A stretch of 64,000 nt of DNA from Clostridia bacterium (GTDB lineage: Bacteria > Bacillota > Clostridia > Oscillospirales > Acutalibacteraceae): NCBI GenBank assembly GCA_017410325.1, contig JAFQRA010000002.1, positions 1-64,000 on the forward strand, in the 5' to 3' direction. The position numbers and the translations under genes are program-made. Every line of letters begins with the position of its first letter. The first letter of the stretch is position 1. This document shows, in pieces, positions 15,837 to 25,195 of this stretch. Under the pieces are notes generated by a model that was not told where the DNA came from, searched no databases, and saw nothing but the letters and a program-made list of their open reading frames with translations.

Positions 15837-16316
15837 ATGTCCATTGAAAGAGTAAGGCCCTACCTTGAAGAAAGAGGTATGGCAGACAGAATAAAGGAAT
15901 TCGACGTATCCAGCGCAACGGTTGAGCTTGCCGCAGCGGCACTGGGCTGCGAGGGCAAGAGAATTGCAAAAACGCTGTCATTTATGGTCAGCGGCAAGGC
16001 TGTACTGATTGTCGCCGCAGGTGACGCAAAGGTTGACAACGCAAAGTACAAAGCGTATTTCGGCGCAAAGGCAAAAATGCTCACGCCCGATGAAGCCGTT
16101 GAGCTTGTCGGCCACGCCGTAGGCGGTGTATGCCCGTTTGCGGTAAATGACGGCGTAAAGATTTATCTTGACATTTCACTGAAGCGCTTTGAAACGGTTT
16201 ACCCCGCCGCAGGCAGTTCAAACAGTGCGGTAAGGCTCACACCCGACGAGCTTGCACAGCTGTGTCCCGATGCGCAGTGGGTTGACCTTTGCAAAGCATG
16301 GCAGGACGGAGAGTAA
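15837..16316 (+). CDS. ybaK: YbaK/ProX-type aminoacyl-tRNA editing protein
   Basis: 159 residues of the YbaK/EbsC fold. Such proteins deacylate mischarged tRNAs (often Cys-tRNA-Pro) in trans. Signatures: AKTLSFMVSGKAVLIVAAGD near residue 43, with the family's catalytic Lys; GGVCPFAV near 99; and AGSSNSAVRLTPDEL near 129. AAGGAGAT lies before the ATG. The exact mischarged amino acid cannot be determined from sequence. Confidence 0.88.
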   Translation: MSIERVRPYLEERGMADRIKEFDVSSATVELAAAALGCEGKRIAKTLSFMVSGKAVLIVAAGDAKVDNAKYKAYFGAKAKMLTPDEAVELVGHAVGGVCPFAVNDGVKIYLDISLKRFETVYPAAGSSNSAVRLTPDELAQLCPDAQWVDLCKAWQDGE

Positions 16317-16323
16317 GACAAAA

Positions 16324-17214
16324 ATGAAAAAATCCGCACCCCTGCTGATAATAACCGCCGCAGTGCTGTGGGGCTCAATGGGGCTTTTCATACGAACGCT
16401 GACAGCTCTGGGCTACGAAACCTTTCAGCTTGTTTTCTGCCGAGCCGTTCTCACCTCACTTTCGCTGATAGCTTATTTTCTGATTTTCGACCGTGAAAAG
16501 CTGAAAATAAAGCTGAAGGATTTCCCGATATTCCTCCTGACAAGCCTCGTGAGTGTAATTCTGTTCAACTTCTGCTATATGAACGCCATAAATTCGGGCT
16601 CGATAAGCATAGCCGCAACCCTGCTTTATACCGCACCGATATTCGTTACGGTAATTTCGGCGTTTCTGTTCAAGGAAAAAATCACGCCGCTGAAAACGGC
16701 GGCGCTGATTTTGGCTTTTACGGGCTGCGTGCTCGTTTCCGGCGTAATCGGCTCGGCCGGCAGTCTCTCCCCTGCCGCCCTGCTTTTCGGCATAGCCTCA
16801 GGCCTTACGTACGGAATGTACAGCATATTCACAAAAATAGGCATAAAGAAATATTCCCCTCTCACCTTCACCGCATACACCTTTCTGATTTCATCAGTCA
16901 TATCCGCCTTTATATGCAAGCCTGCCGAATTTGTGAGCACAACGGTGCAGAAGCCTTCAAACATAATCATACTCGTGCTCTTTTCGCTTGCAACAAACGT
17001 CATACCGTACATCTGCTTTACAAGCGGACTCAAATATATGGATGCGGGCAAGGCAAACATAACGGCAACCATCGAGCCGGTTGTGGCAACGCTTTTGGGA
17101 ATTTTCGTTCTGCACGAAAAGCTGAATGCCGTTTCCGCTCTCGGAATCTTTCTAGTGCTGTTTTCAGCAGTAATACTGAACGTACCGCACAAAAAGCACA
17201 CGTCAAAATATTAA
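16324..17214 (+). CDS. EamA/DMT family transporter
   Basis: 296 residues, ten predicted membrane segments arranged as two EamA repeats (about 5-135 and 148-285). The start has GGAGAG upstream, overlapping the stop of the preceding gene. The first helix has the family pattern LLIITAAVLWGSMGLFIRTL. DMT proteins export or import small metabolites, often amino acids or drugs; no substrate-specific motif is recognisable. Confidence 0.88.
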   Translation: MKKSAPLLIITAAVLWGSMGLFIRTLTALGYETFQLVFCRAVLTSLSLIAYFLIFDREKLKIKLKDFPIFLLTSLVSVILFNFCYMNAINSGSISIAATLLYTAPIFVTVISAFLFKEKITPLKTAALILAFTGCVLVSGVIGSAGSLSPAALLFGIASGLTYGMYSIFTKIGIKKYSPLTFTAYTFLISSVISAFICKPAEFVSTTVQKPSNIIILVLFSLATNVIPYICFTSGLKYMDAGKANITATIEPVVATLLGIFVLHEKLNAVSALGIFLVLFSAVILNVPHKKHTSKY

Positions 17215-17228
17215 GAATTTGCCGCCAA

Positions 17229-17262
17229 AAAAGGACTTTCGGTTTTTCCGAAAGTCCTTTTA
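17229..17262. terminator. Terminator shared by the converging EamA and GH89 genes
   Basis: AAAAGGACTTTCGG / CCGAAAGTCCTTTT, 14-bp perfect stem, TTTTT loop. Confidence 0.9.
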
Positions 17263-17290
17263 CCGTTTTTATTCAAGATGTCGCAAAATA

Positions 17291-19357
17291 TTAAAAATTT
17301 GCCCCATATTTGGCGACGAGTTCTTTTGCAACGAGAAGAGTGTCCTCTTTGCCGACAAGCTCGTTTTCGGGTGCATATTCGGCAATCCACGCTTTTTCCA
17401 CCTTGGAAAGGCTTATACCGAAATCACTGCCGAGGTACGCATCCCTGTCAAAAACCTGCGTTCTGGTCTTTTCGGGCATACGTCTGAGCTTTTTGAAGTT
17501 AGCGGCAAGCGTTTCAAAGAAAGCACGCCAGCGCTTTGCATAGAAGGTATTGAGCGCACCTGCCCACTCCTTCCAACACATATCGTAAAGCACGCTGTCT
17601 TTAATCGGGCCGAAGGAAGTGATCTGTGCAAGAATGTTAATTTCAAAATTCTCGCTCTCCTCAGGACTGTTGCCCAAGGAACGCGCAAGCTCAAGATAAT
17701 GCGGCAAAGCAAACTCCTTCTTGGTCATAAGCAGCCTGTCCATATCCTCGATAATACCGAGGAAGAGGTTGGAATTTGCCTCAAACATCTCAACGTTCTT
17801 TGTTCTGTAGCCTTCCAGAGCCTTTTTACAGACCGAATTTGCAAGGTCGCTGAGCGCCTGCCTGAGCACGTCACACACGTCAAGCTCGTATTCGTAGGTT
17901 TTGCCTTGTGCTTCGAGCAGCTTTTCTGCCGCGGCAAAAACGTCGGAAATATCGTAGGGAATATCGTTGCCGCTGTCACCTACGGAAGTGTGGCGCAACA
18001 GAGTTGACGGCCTTGTGCATACGGCACTGCCGTGCTCACGCACGGGCTGACCCTCACGCCAGCAGCTCTTTTTAAGCAGCTGCAATGCTTCAAGCGCCGA
18101 ACCGTTTTCCGTCTGATAGCGGTTCTTAGCGTAGACCTCAAGCCACGAATCAACGTTTCGGGCACCGCTCATTGCGGCATAGCTGAACTGACGGAAGGCT
18201 TCGTTTGAATAAGCACCGTCGGAAAATACGCCGACACCGCTTGCGCCTTCGCCTGCCGCAACACCGGAAACGGCGTTAAAATCGCCGTGAACGGCCGTAA
18301 CGTCGGCATTGTTGAACTGTGAGCCGACGATAAAATCAAATCCCTCAAAACGGCCGCTTTCGCCTTCCTCTTTACTGCCGATAACAATAACCTTTTCCTT
18401 GGGAACCGCACGGAACATAGCCTCCCTTACGGAAGAGGAATGAATAACCCATACGGCATTTTCATCGACATCGGAAATGAGCTTATATATAGCCGCGCCG
18501 ACACCCGCAAGAAACGCCGAATCACGCTTTGCCGGCTCGTGTGCAGTAAAGGGATCGGCAAGGAAATAACAGCCCTCGCCCAGCAGAAGGCCAAGGTTTC
18601 TGTAATAAAGCGTACCTATACGGTGGAAGGTAGTATCCCTGACGATAATGTGATACTGCTTGGGGAAAAGGCACCATTCATCGGTTTTGTTTACCCTTAC
18701 ACGGATTTTGGACTGAATGAAATTACGGGAAATATAGCCGGAGTAGCCGTGCATAACCGGTGTCATGCCGAGCTGCTTTTCACGCTCGATAATCTTTCTG
18801 CCGAGCTCAATGCGCTTATCCACCGTAGCGGCAGAGCTCTGCGGCAGATAGCCGTCAAAGCAGTTGTAAAGCTGCCAACCCCAGAAAGCAGGGCCCGAAA
18901 TACCCGCAAGGGCAAGATCCTCTTTTATGCCGAGGTCCTTCATCGTTTTAAGCCAAACGGCCTCCGTACCCACAACGGTAAGCGGCATATTTACGCCGTT
19001 CATTGCCATAAAGTCTATTTCGTTTTCCCATCTTTCCCAGTTCCACCAGCAGGCGGCGCAGGAAAAGGCGGTATATTCAAAGCAGGTACGGTATTTCTTT
19101 TCGATTCTGCCCTCTTTTTTCTCTTCGGGAAGCTTGAATTCACCAACCCTGAGAGCGTGGTCAACGTCAAAATAAGCACCGCAGTTATCACGCAGGAAGG
19201 CATAATAAGCCACAGCCATATCAACGGCGTTGCCGCCCTTTATAAGCACCTTGCCGTCGGCAGGCTCGTAGCTCCAGATATTTTCGCTTTCTGCCGTTTC
19301 GGTTGCAAAGCTGTCCGCCCAATCGGGGGTACGGCGCAAAATAAGTTCTTTAATCAT
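17291..19357 (-). CDS. Alpha-N-acetylglucosaminidase, GH89
   Basis: 688 residues with the three-part layout of NAGLU: a small N-terminal domain with the FYAFLRDNCGAYFDVDH segment, a central (alpha/beta)8 barrel starting at FEYTAFSCAACWWNWERWENEIDFMAMNGVNMPL, and an all-helical C-terminal region from about 430. GISGPAFWGW and GYSGYI are family signatures. It releases terminal alpha-linked GlcNAc, as capping gastric mucin or in heparan-type glycans. No signal peptide, so it acts inside the cell. It starts two bases after the folD stop, so both share a transcript, an unusual pairing. Confidence 0.92.
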   Translation of the reverse strand: MIKELILRRTPDWADSFATETAESENIWSYEPADGKVLIKGGNAVDMAVAYYAFLRDNCGAYFDVDHALRVGEFKLPEEKKEGRIEKKYRTCFEYTAFSCAACWWNWERWENEIDFMAMNGVNMPLTVVGTEAVWLKTMKDLGIKEDLALAGISGPAFWGWQLYNCFDGYLPQSSAATVDKRIELGRKIIEREKQLGMTPVMHGYSGYISRNFIQSKIRVRVNKTDEWCLFPKQYHIIVRDTTFHRIGTLYYRNLGLLLGEGCYFLADPFTAHEPAKRDSAFLAGVGAAIYKLISDVDENAVWVIHSSSVREAMFRAVPKEKVIVIGSKEEGESGRFEGFDFIVGSQFNNADVTAVHGDFNAVSGVAAGEGASGVGVFSDGAYSNEAFRQFSYAAMSGARNVDSWLEVYAKNRYQTENGSALEALQLLKKSCWREGQPVREHGSAVCTRPSTLLRHTSVGDSGNDIPYDISDVFAAAEKLLEAQGKTYEYELDVCDVLRQALSDLANSVCKKALEGYRTKNVEMFEANSNLFLGIIEDMDRLLMTKKEFALPHYLELARSLGNSPEESENFEINILAQITSFGPIKDSVLYDMCWKEWAGALNTFYAKRWRAFFETLAANFKKLRRMPEKTRTQVFDRDAYLGSDFGISLSKVEKAWIAEYAPENELVGKEDTLLVAKELVAKYGANF

Positions 19358-19359
19358 AA

Positions 19360-20214
19360 TCAGTCTTCCTTGATTTTCTGCATTTTTGCCGCTGTTACGG
19401 TGTTTTGCATAAGCATTGCAACAGTCATCAGACCTACACCGCCGGGCACGGGAGTAAGGTGAGAAGCCTTTTCCTTGACGGAGTCAAAATCAACGTCTCC
19501 GCAGCGGTTGCCGTTTTCGTCTCTGTCCATACCGACATCGATAACAACCGCACCCTCCTTGACCATATCGGCTGTGACAAACTTTGCCTTGCCAATTGCA
19601 ACGACAAGGATATCCGCATTCCGCGTAACCTCCGGGAGATTCTTCGTCTTGGAGTTGCACACGGTAACCGTACCTCCGGCATTTATCAGAAGCATAGCCA
19701 TAGGCTTACCGACTATATTGCTTCTGCCGATTACGACACAGTTTTTGCCCTCAATTTCCACACCCTCGTACTTGAGCATTTCCATAATTCCCGCAGGGGT
19801 GCAGGGCTTGAGAAGGCTGTCACCTATCATAATGTGGCCGGCATTTACGGGGTGGAAGGCATCAACGTCCTTTTCGGGGCTGATAGCGTTGAGAATAACC
19901 TTTTCATCGATATGCTTAGGAATGGGAAGCTGGCAGAGTATGCCGTGAACACTTTCGTCTGCGTTGAGCTTTTCAACAAGTGCAAGCAGTTCCTCCTGCG
20001 TAGTTTCGGCAGGAAGAGCAAATTCAAGTGATTTTATGCCGACATAATCGCAGGTTTTCTTCTTATTGTTCACATAGGTGCGTGAGGCAAAATCGTCACC
20101 CACAATTATAACGGCAAGGCAGGGCTCAACTCCCTTTTCCTTAACGTCTTTTACCTGTGCGATTACTTGCTGTTTGATGTGTTCGGATATGATTTTTCCG
20201 TCGATAAGCTTCAT
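19360..20214 (-). CDS. folD: Bifunctional methylene-THF dehydrogenase/cyclohydrolase
   Basis: Makes 10-formyl-THF from 5,10-methylene-THF in two steps. 284 residues. Signatures: VNNKKKTCDYVGIKS near residue 49, with the conserved Tyr/Lys pair, HGILCQLPIPKH near 92, and the NADP segment VIGRSNIVGKPMAMLL near 162, then PVPGGVGLMTVAMLM near 264. It follows the ftsZ terminator and precedes the GH89 gene. Confidence 0.96.
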   Translation of the reverse strand: MKLIDGKIISEHIKQQVIAQVKDVKEKGVEPCLAVIIVGDDFASRTYVNNKKKTCDYVGIKSLEFALPAETTQEELLALVEKLNADESVHGILCQLPIPKHIDEKVILNAISPEKDVDAFHPVNAGHIMIGDSLLKPCTPAGIMEMLKYEGVEIEGKNCVVIGRSNIVGKPMAMLLINAGGTVTVCNSKTKNLPEVTRNADILVVAIGKAKFVTADMVKEGAVVIDVGMDRDENGNRCGDVDFDSVKEKASHLTPVPGGVGLMTVAMLMQNTVTAAKMQKIKED

Positions 20215-20242
20215 TGTGTTACCTCGCTTTTATAGCAAAATC

Positions 20243-20263
20243 GGGCGCACCTTGGGTGCGCCC
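20243..20263 (-). terminator. ftsZ terminator
   Basis: GGGCGCACC / GGTGCGCCC perfect 9-bp stem, then GATTTTG on the minus strand. Confidence 0.7.
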
Positions 20264-20285
20264 TGATATTATATGCAGTTCCGGA

Positions 20286-21464
20286 TTATTTCTTGTCGTT
20301 GAAGAAGTTGAGGAAATCGAAATAATCATCATCGTTGTTGCCCATACCTGCATCAACAGCGGGTGCTGTGGGTGCGGCAGGAGCAGCGGGCACAACGGGA
20401 GCAACAGGTGCTGCGGGAGCATCTGCAAGGAGTGTATCCATATTGGGATGTGCTGCGCTGCTGAAGATTTCTGCTGCGGTGGGAGGAGCGTCGATAGCAC
20501 CGTCTGAACCGAAGCCGAAGCCTGTGGCAATAACAGTGATGTAAAGCTCGTCGTTGAGAGAATCGTCAAAGGCAAGACCCCAGATAATGTTTGCTTCGGG
20601 ATGTGCTGCATCCTTGATCTTCTCACTTGCAAGCTCGATATCCTCAAGACCGATATCGGGTGAGGAGGTAATGCTGATGATAACGCCCTTTGCACCCTTG
20701 ATGGATGTTTCAAGCAGCGGGCTGGAAATAGCTGCCTCTGCGGCAACCTCGGGCTTGTCCTTGCCCTTTGCGTAGCCGATACCCATATGAGCGTGACCTG
20801 CGTCCTTCATTACGGAGAGAACGTCCGCAAAGTCAAGGTTGATTACGCCGGGAATCTTGATAAGCTCGGAAATATTCTTAACGCCCTGAAGGAGAACATC
20901 GTCTGCCTTTGCGAAAGCGTTGCTCATTGTGATTTTGGTTTCGCTTGCAAAGCGAAGGCGCTCGTTGGGGATAATAACAAGGCTGTCAACGTGCTCTGTG
21001 AGCATATCAATACCGTTTTCGGCCTGAGTCATTCTGCGCTTACCCTCGAAGTTGAAGGGCTTTGTAACGACACCGACGGTGAGGATGCCCATATCCTTTG
21101 CAATCTGAGCAATAACGGGAGCTGCACCTGTGCCTGTGCCGCCGCCCATACCTGCGGTGATAAAGACCATATCCGTACCCTTGAGAGTATCGGAAATAAC
21201 GTCACGGCTTTCCTCGGCAGCCTTCTGGCCAACCTCAGGCTTGCCGCCGGCACCCATACCGCGGGTAACCTTTTCGCCAATCTGAATCTTGTGTGTAGCC
21301 TGAGAGCTGAGAAGCATCTGCTTGTCTGTGTTGACAGCAATGAACTCAACGCCTCTGATACCTGAAGTGATCATACGGTTAACAGCGTTTCCGCCGCCGC
21401 CGCCGACACCGATTACTTTAATTTGCACCACGTTTTCTATTTCGTTATCAATTTCGAAACCCAT
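20286..21464 (-). CDS. ftsZ: Cell division GTPase FtsZ
   Basis: Polymerises into the division ring. 392 residues. The GTPase core is normal: [12 protein letters not shown] near residue 22, the tubulin signature [10 protein letters not shown] near 105, and the T7 loop NLDFADV near 205. After about residue 320 comes an Ala/Pro-rich linker. The extreme C-terminus is [15 protein letters not shown], which lacks the usual IPxFLR-type conserved peptide that binds FtsA/SepF/ZapA-type partners. ftsA is also absent from the cluster. GGGAGGCA precedes the ATG. It is separated from divIB by a terminator, so it has its own transcript. Confidence 0.97.
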   Translation of the reverse strand: MGFEIDNEIENVVQIKVIGVGGGGGNAVNRMITSGIRGVEFIAVNTDKQMLLSSQATHKIQIGEKVTRGMGAGGKPEVGQKAAEESRDVISDTLKGTDMVFITAGMGGGTGTGAAPVIAQIAKDMGILTVGVVTKPFNFEGKRRMTQAENGIDMLTEHVDSLVIIPNERLRFASETKITMSNAFAKADDVLLQGVKNISELIKIPGVINLDFADVLSVMKDAGHAHMGIGYAKGKDKPEVAAEAAISSPLLETSIKGAKGVIISITSSPDIGLEDIELASEKIKDAAHPEANIIWGLAFDDSLNDELYITVIATGFGFGSDGAIDAPPTAAEIFSSAAHPNMDTLLADAPAAPVAPVVPAAPAAPTAPAVDAGMGNNDDDYFDFLNFFNDKK

Positions 21465-21600
21465 TCTTCTGTGCCTCCCAAAATATATTTTAAATTTACA
21501 TAATTTTTGATTATAATTAATCAGTTAAAAGGATAATAACACAGTTTCAAGTCAATTACAATAGCATTTTCATAAAAAATATAAAAAAAGTAAAAATTTA

Positions 21601-21630
21601 GGGTAAGGAGTGTTAATTGTGCTCCTTACC
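21601..21630 (-). terminator. Terminator at the end of the division/wall cluster
   Basis: GGGTAAGGAG / CTCCTTACCC perfect 10-bp stem, 10-base loop, then TAAATTTTT on the minus strand, downstream of divIB. Confidence 0.85.
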
Positions 21631-21638
21631 CTTGATAT

Positions 21639-22739
21639 TTATTCCGTGACCTGCGTATCTGTATTTTCCTCGGCCGGTGCGGAGGTTTCCTCCTCGCCGC
21701 CCGAATAATCGTCGGGATTTTCTTCCGGCCTGAAATAAACCTTGTTGTCAACCGTCAGGTCAAGCGTTGCGTGCTGATTGGGGTCGATTTCGTTTTCGCG
21801 GTCTATGACCTTCGCGGCAAGTGCAAGCTTGACATCAATACCGCTCATTGAGCCGATAATGAGCTTGTATCTGCCGTCGTATAGTGCCTGGATATAGTCC
21901 GTATCGGAAAGGTTTACGGTTGTGAGCAGGTCAATTCCCGCCTCATCGAACGCCGCACCGAGCTCCTTTACAAACGAAAGCGATACATCCTCACCGAGAA
22001 CTATTTCCTCACCCGGCACGGAATAGGTAACCGTTGCGCCCTGCAAAATTGTTGCCTCAAGCGCTATTTCGGGCAGACCCACTTCGAGCACCTTGCCCGT
22101 TTTGTCAATCAGCACGGCCTGTTCACCGTTTATAAAAGACCACTCGGGCACAGCTCTTTTGACCGTGATTACAACTTTGCCGGAAGCGGAGCGTTCAACG
22201 GTTGCCGAGCTGATATAGGGAAGTGATTTCGAAAGATTACCGCTCACCTCATCCGCACCGCAGCGGATAATATTCTCGCCCAGCGAAATACCCGATGCGC
22301 CTATAATCTGCTCATCGGTATAGGGCGAGTCACCCTTGATTGTTATTTCGTTAATTTGAAAGAACACCGTAAGCGAAAGAATTACGGCTATGGCAACAAC
22401 GCCGAGTGCAAGGGCAATATACGTCAGTATCTGCTTGCGCCTGCGCTGTTTTTTGCGAAGCTCGTTATGAAGTCTGCGCTTTTCGTTTGCAGACATGGGC
22501 TGGCCGCTGTTCGGAGCCTGTCCCGTTTTGCGACGCGGCGAAGCCGAAGCCTGCGGCTTTCTGCGCACGGGCTGTGCCGCAGAAGGTCTTGCCGACGGTC
22601 TGACGGGCTTTGGCTTGGGCTGAGGCTTTCTCTCAGCAGGGCGCTGCGGCGGCAGCTCAAAAGGCTGTGTGCTGTCTGCACTGCGCCTGTAGCCGTCGCT
22701 GTTATCGCCCAGTATGAATTTGTTCTCCTTTTCCGACAT
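21639..22739 (-). CDS. divIB: Cell division protein DivIB/FtsQ
   Basis: 366 residues. A long cytoplasmic tail (about 1-105) rich in Pro, Arg, Lys and Gln, one membrane helix at about 106-130, then a POTRA domain starting INEITIKGDSPYTDEQI and a beta domain to about 330, ending with an acidic, Glu/Thr-rich tail. It stabilises the FtsL/FtsI complex. Two Met codons compete; the second is used here because GGGGAG lies seven bases before it. The first would overlap murA by 4 bp. Confidence 0.88.
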   Translation of the reverse strand: MSEKENKFILGDNSDGYRRSADSTQPFELPPQRPAERKPQPKPKPVRPSARPSAAQPVRRKPQASASPRRKTGQAPNSGQPMSANEKRRLHNELRKKQRRRKQILTYIALALGVVAIAVILSLTVFFQINEITIKGDSPYTDEQIIGASGISLGENIIRCGADEVSGNLSKSLPYISSATVERSASGKVVITVKRAVPEWSFINGEQAVLIDKTGKVLEVGLPEIALEATILQGATVTYSVPGEEIVLGEDVSLSFVKELGAAFDEAGIDLLTTVNLSDTDYIQALYDGRYKLIIGSMSGIDVKLALAAKVIDRENEIDPNQHATLDLTVDNKVYFRPEENPDDYSGGEEETSAPAEENTDTQVTE

Positions 22740-22741
22740 TT

Positions 22742-23998
22742 TCATTCTCCCCTGATAATTTTTGCACCCAATGCCTTAAGCTGACCTTCAAAATTCTCAT
22801 ATCCTCTGTCAATGTGATGTATACCGTTAACCCTTGTTACACCCTTTGCGCAAAGTCCTGCAACAACAAGTGCGCTTCCGCCGCGCAAATCGGGCGAAAA
22901 AACCTGCGCACCGTGCAGAGCTTTTACGCCCTGTATAACGGCCACCCTGCCTTCCGTGCGTATGTCCGCACCCATTCTTGTCAGCTCGGCAGTATATTTA
23001 AACCTGTTTTCAAAGATGTTTTCGATAATAACACCCGTACCTCGGGCAACGCTTGCCATAACGCCGAAATCCGCCTGCGAATCAGTCGGAAAGCCGGGAT
23101 AAGGCATAGTCCTCACCGAAGAAAAGCTCAGAAGCCTTTCGGGAGCTTTTATACGCAGGCCTCTTGTGTCCTGCATCAGTTTACAGCCCGCTTTTTCAAA
23201 CGGCTCAAGCACGGGCATAAGCATATCCTGCGTAATACCGCTCAGCAGCACGTCACCCTCGGTGACCGAAGCCGCCGCCATAAAAGTGCACGCCGCTATT
23301 CTGTCACGCGAAACGCTGTATTCGGTTCCGCAAAGAGTTTTCACGCCCTCAACGGTTATTATACTCTCGCCTGCGCCTTTTATTTTTGCGCCGCAGGCAT
23401 TCAAAAAATCGGCAAGCTCCTTTATTTCGGGCTCCCTTGCCGCATTGATAAGCACGGTTTTGCCCTTTGCCGTACAAGCCGCAAGCAGAACGTTTTCCGT
23501 TGTACCGACACTCGGAAACGAAAGCGTAATTCTTGCTCCCTTAAGCCCGTCGGGACACGAGCAGATGAGCCTGCCGCCTTCCTCGGTAATTTTCGTGCCG
23601 AGTGCACGCATTGCCTCCAGATGCAGATCAATGGGACGAAGCCCTATTTCACAGCCGCCGGGTGAGGAAAGCTCAGCCCTGCCGAATCTGCCGAGCAAGG
23701 CACCGAGAAAAACCACGGATGAACGCATTTCCTGCATAAGCGAATCCGGAATAACGCACCGGCCGGCACCTGTGCTGTCCACAACAACGCTGTCACCGCA
23801 ACGCTTTGCCTGACAGCCGAGATATGTAAGTATATTCACCGCCGCGTCAACATCGGTAAGGCGGGGACAGTTTTCAAGCACGGTTTCGCCCCGCACAAGA
23901 ACGCAGGCCGAAAGCAGGGGCAACGAACCGTTTTTAGAGCCCTGCACCGTAATTTCTCCGCTTAATCTGTTACCGCCCTCAATGATGTAGCAAGCCAT
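22742..23998 (-). CDS. murA: UDP-N-acetylglucosamine 1-carboxyvinyltransferase
   Basis: First committed step of peptidoglycan synthesis: adds enolpyruvate to UDP-GlcNAc; target of fosfomycin. 418 residues. GSKNGSLPLLSA near 20 has the catalytic Lys-Asn pair, and SPGGCEIGLRPIDLHL near 112 has the fosfomycin-reactive Cys. FPTDSQADFGVMASVA near 300 is the Asp base region. The start is set by GGTGGAG, 12 codons inside a longer frame. Confidence 0.96.
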   Translation of the reverse strand: MACYIIEGGNRLSGEITVQGSKNGSLPLLSACVLVRGETVLENCPRLTDVDAAVNILTYLGCQAKRCGDSVVVDSTGAGRCVIPDSLMQEMRSSVVFLGALLGRFGRAELSSPGGCEIGLRPIDLHLEAMRALGTKITEEGGRLICSCPDGLKGARITLSFPSVGTTENVLLAACTAKGKTVLINAAREPEIKELADFLNACGAKIKGAGESIITVEGVKTLCGTEYSVSRDRIAACTFMAAASVTEGDVLLSGITQDMLMPVLEPFEKAGCKLMQDTRGLRIKAPERLLSFSSVRTMPYPGFPTDSQADFGVMASVARGTGVIIENIFENRFKYTAELTRMGADIRTEGRVAVIQGVKALHGAQVFSPDLRGGSALVVAGLCAKGVTRVNGIHHIDRGYENFEGQLKALGAKIIRGE

Positions 23999-24049
23999 TT
24001 TTCTCCACCCTTTCGCATAACACATAGTATGCAAAAGGCGTAAAAGCGG

Positions 24050-25174
24050 TTACTTTGCGATTTTGCCGAGAACCTCAACTATTCTTGCCTGAGCATCGGT
24101 AACGGCCATTGATTTTGCCGCTCTGCCCATAGCATCAAGCTTACCCGGGCTTTCAAGCAGCGTGTCAATCTGCTGCATAAGCTTTGCGCTCGTGAGGTCT
24201 TTTTCCTCAATTACGATTGCCGCACCCTTATCCGCAAGTGCCTTTGCGTTGTGGAACTGGTGGTTTTCCGTTGCAAAGGGGTACGGAATAAGAATTGACG
24301 GCTTGCCCAGCGCCTGAAATTCGCTGAGTGAGCTTGCACCCGCACGGCAGATAACAAGGTCAGCCGCCGCAAGACAGCGGTGCATATCGTTTATGTAATC
24401 TCTTACGATGATGTTTTTCGCATTAACGTCAACGCTTCTCTCGGCAAGGCGCTCGGGGAAATCCTTGCAGTCCTTACCCGTAGCGTGCATAAAGGTGCAG
24501 TTGTTTGCCTGCCAGCGGTTTGATATAACCTCAATCATAGCCTCGTTTATCGCCTTTGCACCGAGTGAGCCGCCCATTGAAAGAATAAGCGGTTTTTCGT
24601 CAAGGCCGAGCTCTGCCCTGCTGATATCCCTGTCCGCTTCAAGAAGCTCGCCTCTTACGGGCAGACCCGTAACAATAACGGGATTTTTGGGCTGCATATA
24701 CTGTGCCGCCTGCTCAGCCGTGAGCATTACCGCATCGACCATTTTGGCAAGCGTTTTGTTGGTTACTCCCGGAAAAGCGTTCTGCTCATGGATAGCGGTG
24801 GGAATACCGAGCTTTGCCGCCGCACGCACAACCGGGCCGCTGACATAGCCGCCGAAGCCGATTACGACATCGGGCGCAAACTCCCTGATTATCTTCTTCG
24901 CCTGTGAAGAGGATTTGAGAAGATGTGAAAGTGTTTTGATATTCTGCTTTATTCCGTTAAGGTTGAGCACGCGGTTGAAGCCGCTTATCTGAATTGTTTT
25001 GAAATCGTAGCCCGCGGCAGGAACAAGCCTTGCCTCCATTTTTTCAGCAGTACCGATGAAAAGAATTTTTGCATCGGGGTACTGCCTTCTGACCTCGCCT
25101 GCCACAGCAAGCGCTGGGTTGATGTGGCCGCCCGTACCGCCTGCGGCGAAAATAATTTTTTTACCGTTGAGCAT
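24050..25174 (-). CDS. murG: MurG, lipid II synthase
   Basis: Adds GlcNAc to lipid I on the cytoplasmic face. 374 residues. The glycine-rich loop AAGGTGGHINPALAVA is near residue 10; HEQNAFPGVTNK near 125 and the C-terminal donor site ICRAGASSLSEFQALGKPSILIPYP near 275 are intact. AAGTGGTGA precedes the ATG. Confidence 0.96.
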   Translation of the reverse strand: MLNGKKIIFAAGGTGGHINPALAVAGEVRRQYPDAKILFIGTAEKMEARLVPAAGYDFKTIQISGFNRVLNLNGIKQNIKTLSHLLKSSSQAKKIIREFAPDVVIGFGGYVSGPVVRAAAKLGIPTAIHEQNAFPGVTNKTLAKMVDAVMLTAEQAAQYMQPKNPVIVTGLPVRGELLEADRDISRAELGLDEKPLILSMGGSLGAKAINEAMIEVISNRWQANNCTFMHATGKDCKDFPERLAERSVDVNAKNIIVRDYINDMHRCLAAADLVICRAGASSLSEFQALGKPSILIPYPFATENHQFHNAKALADKGAAIVIEEKDLTSAKLMQQIDTLLESPGKLDAMGRAAKSMAVTDAQARIVEVLGKIAK

Positions 25175-25195
25175 TTATATCACCACTTTAAAAGT

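Noticed and set aside
18440-19462. 340-codon open frame on the plus strand opposite the GH89 gene
   Set aside because: Antisense shadow; it crosses the GH89/folD junction and shows no family features.
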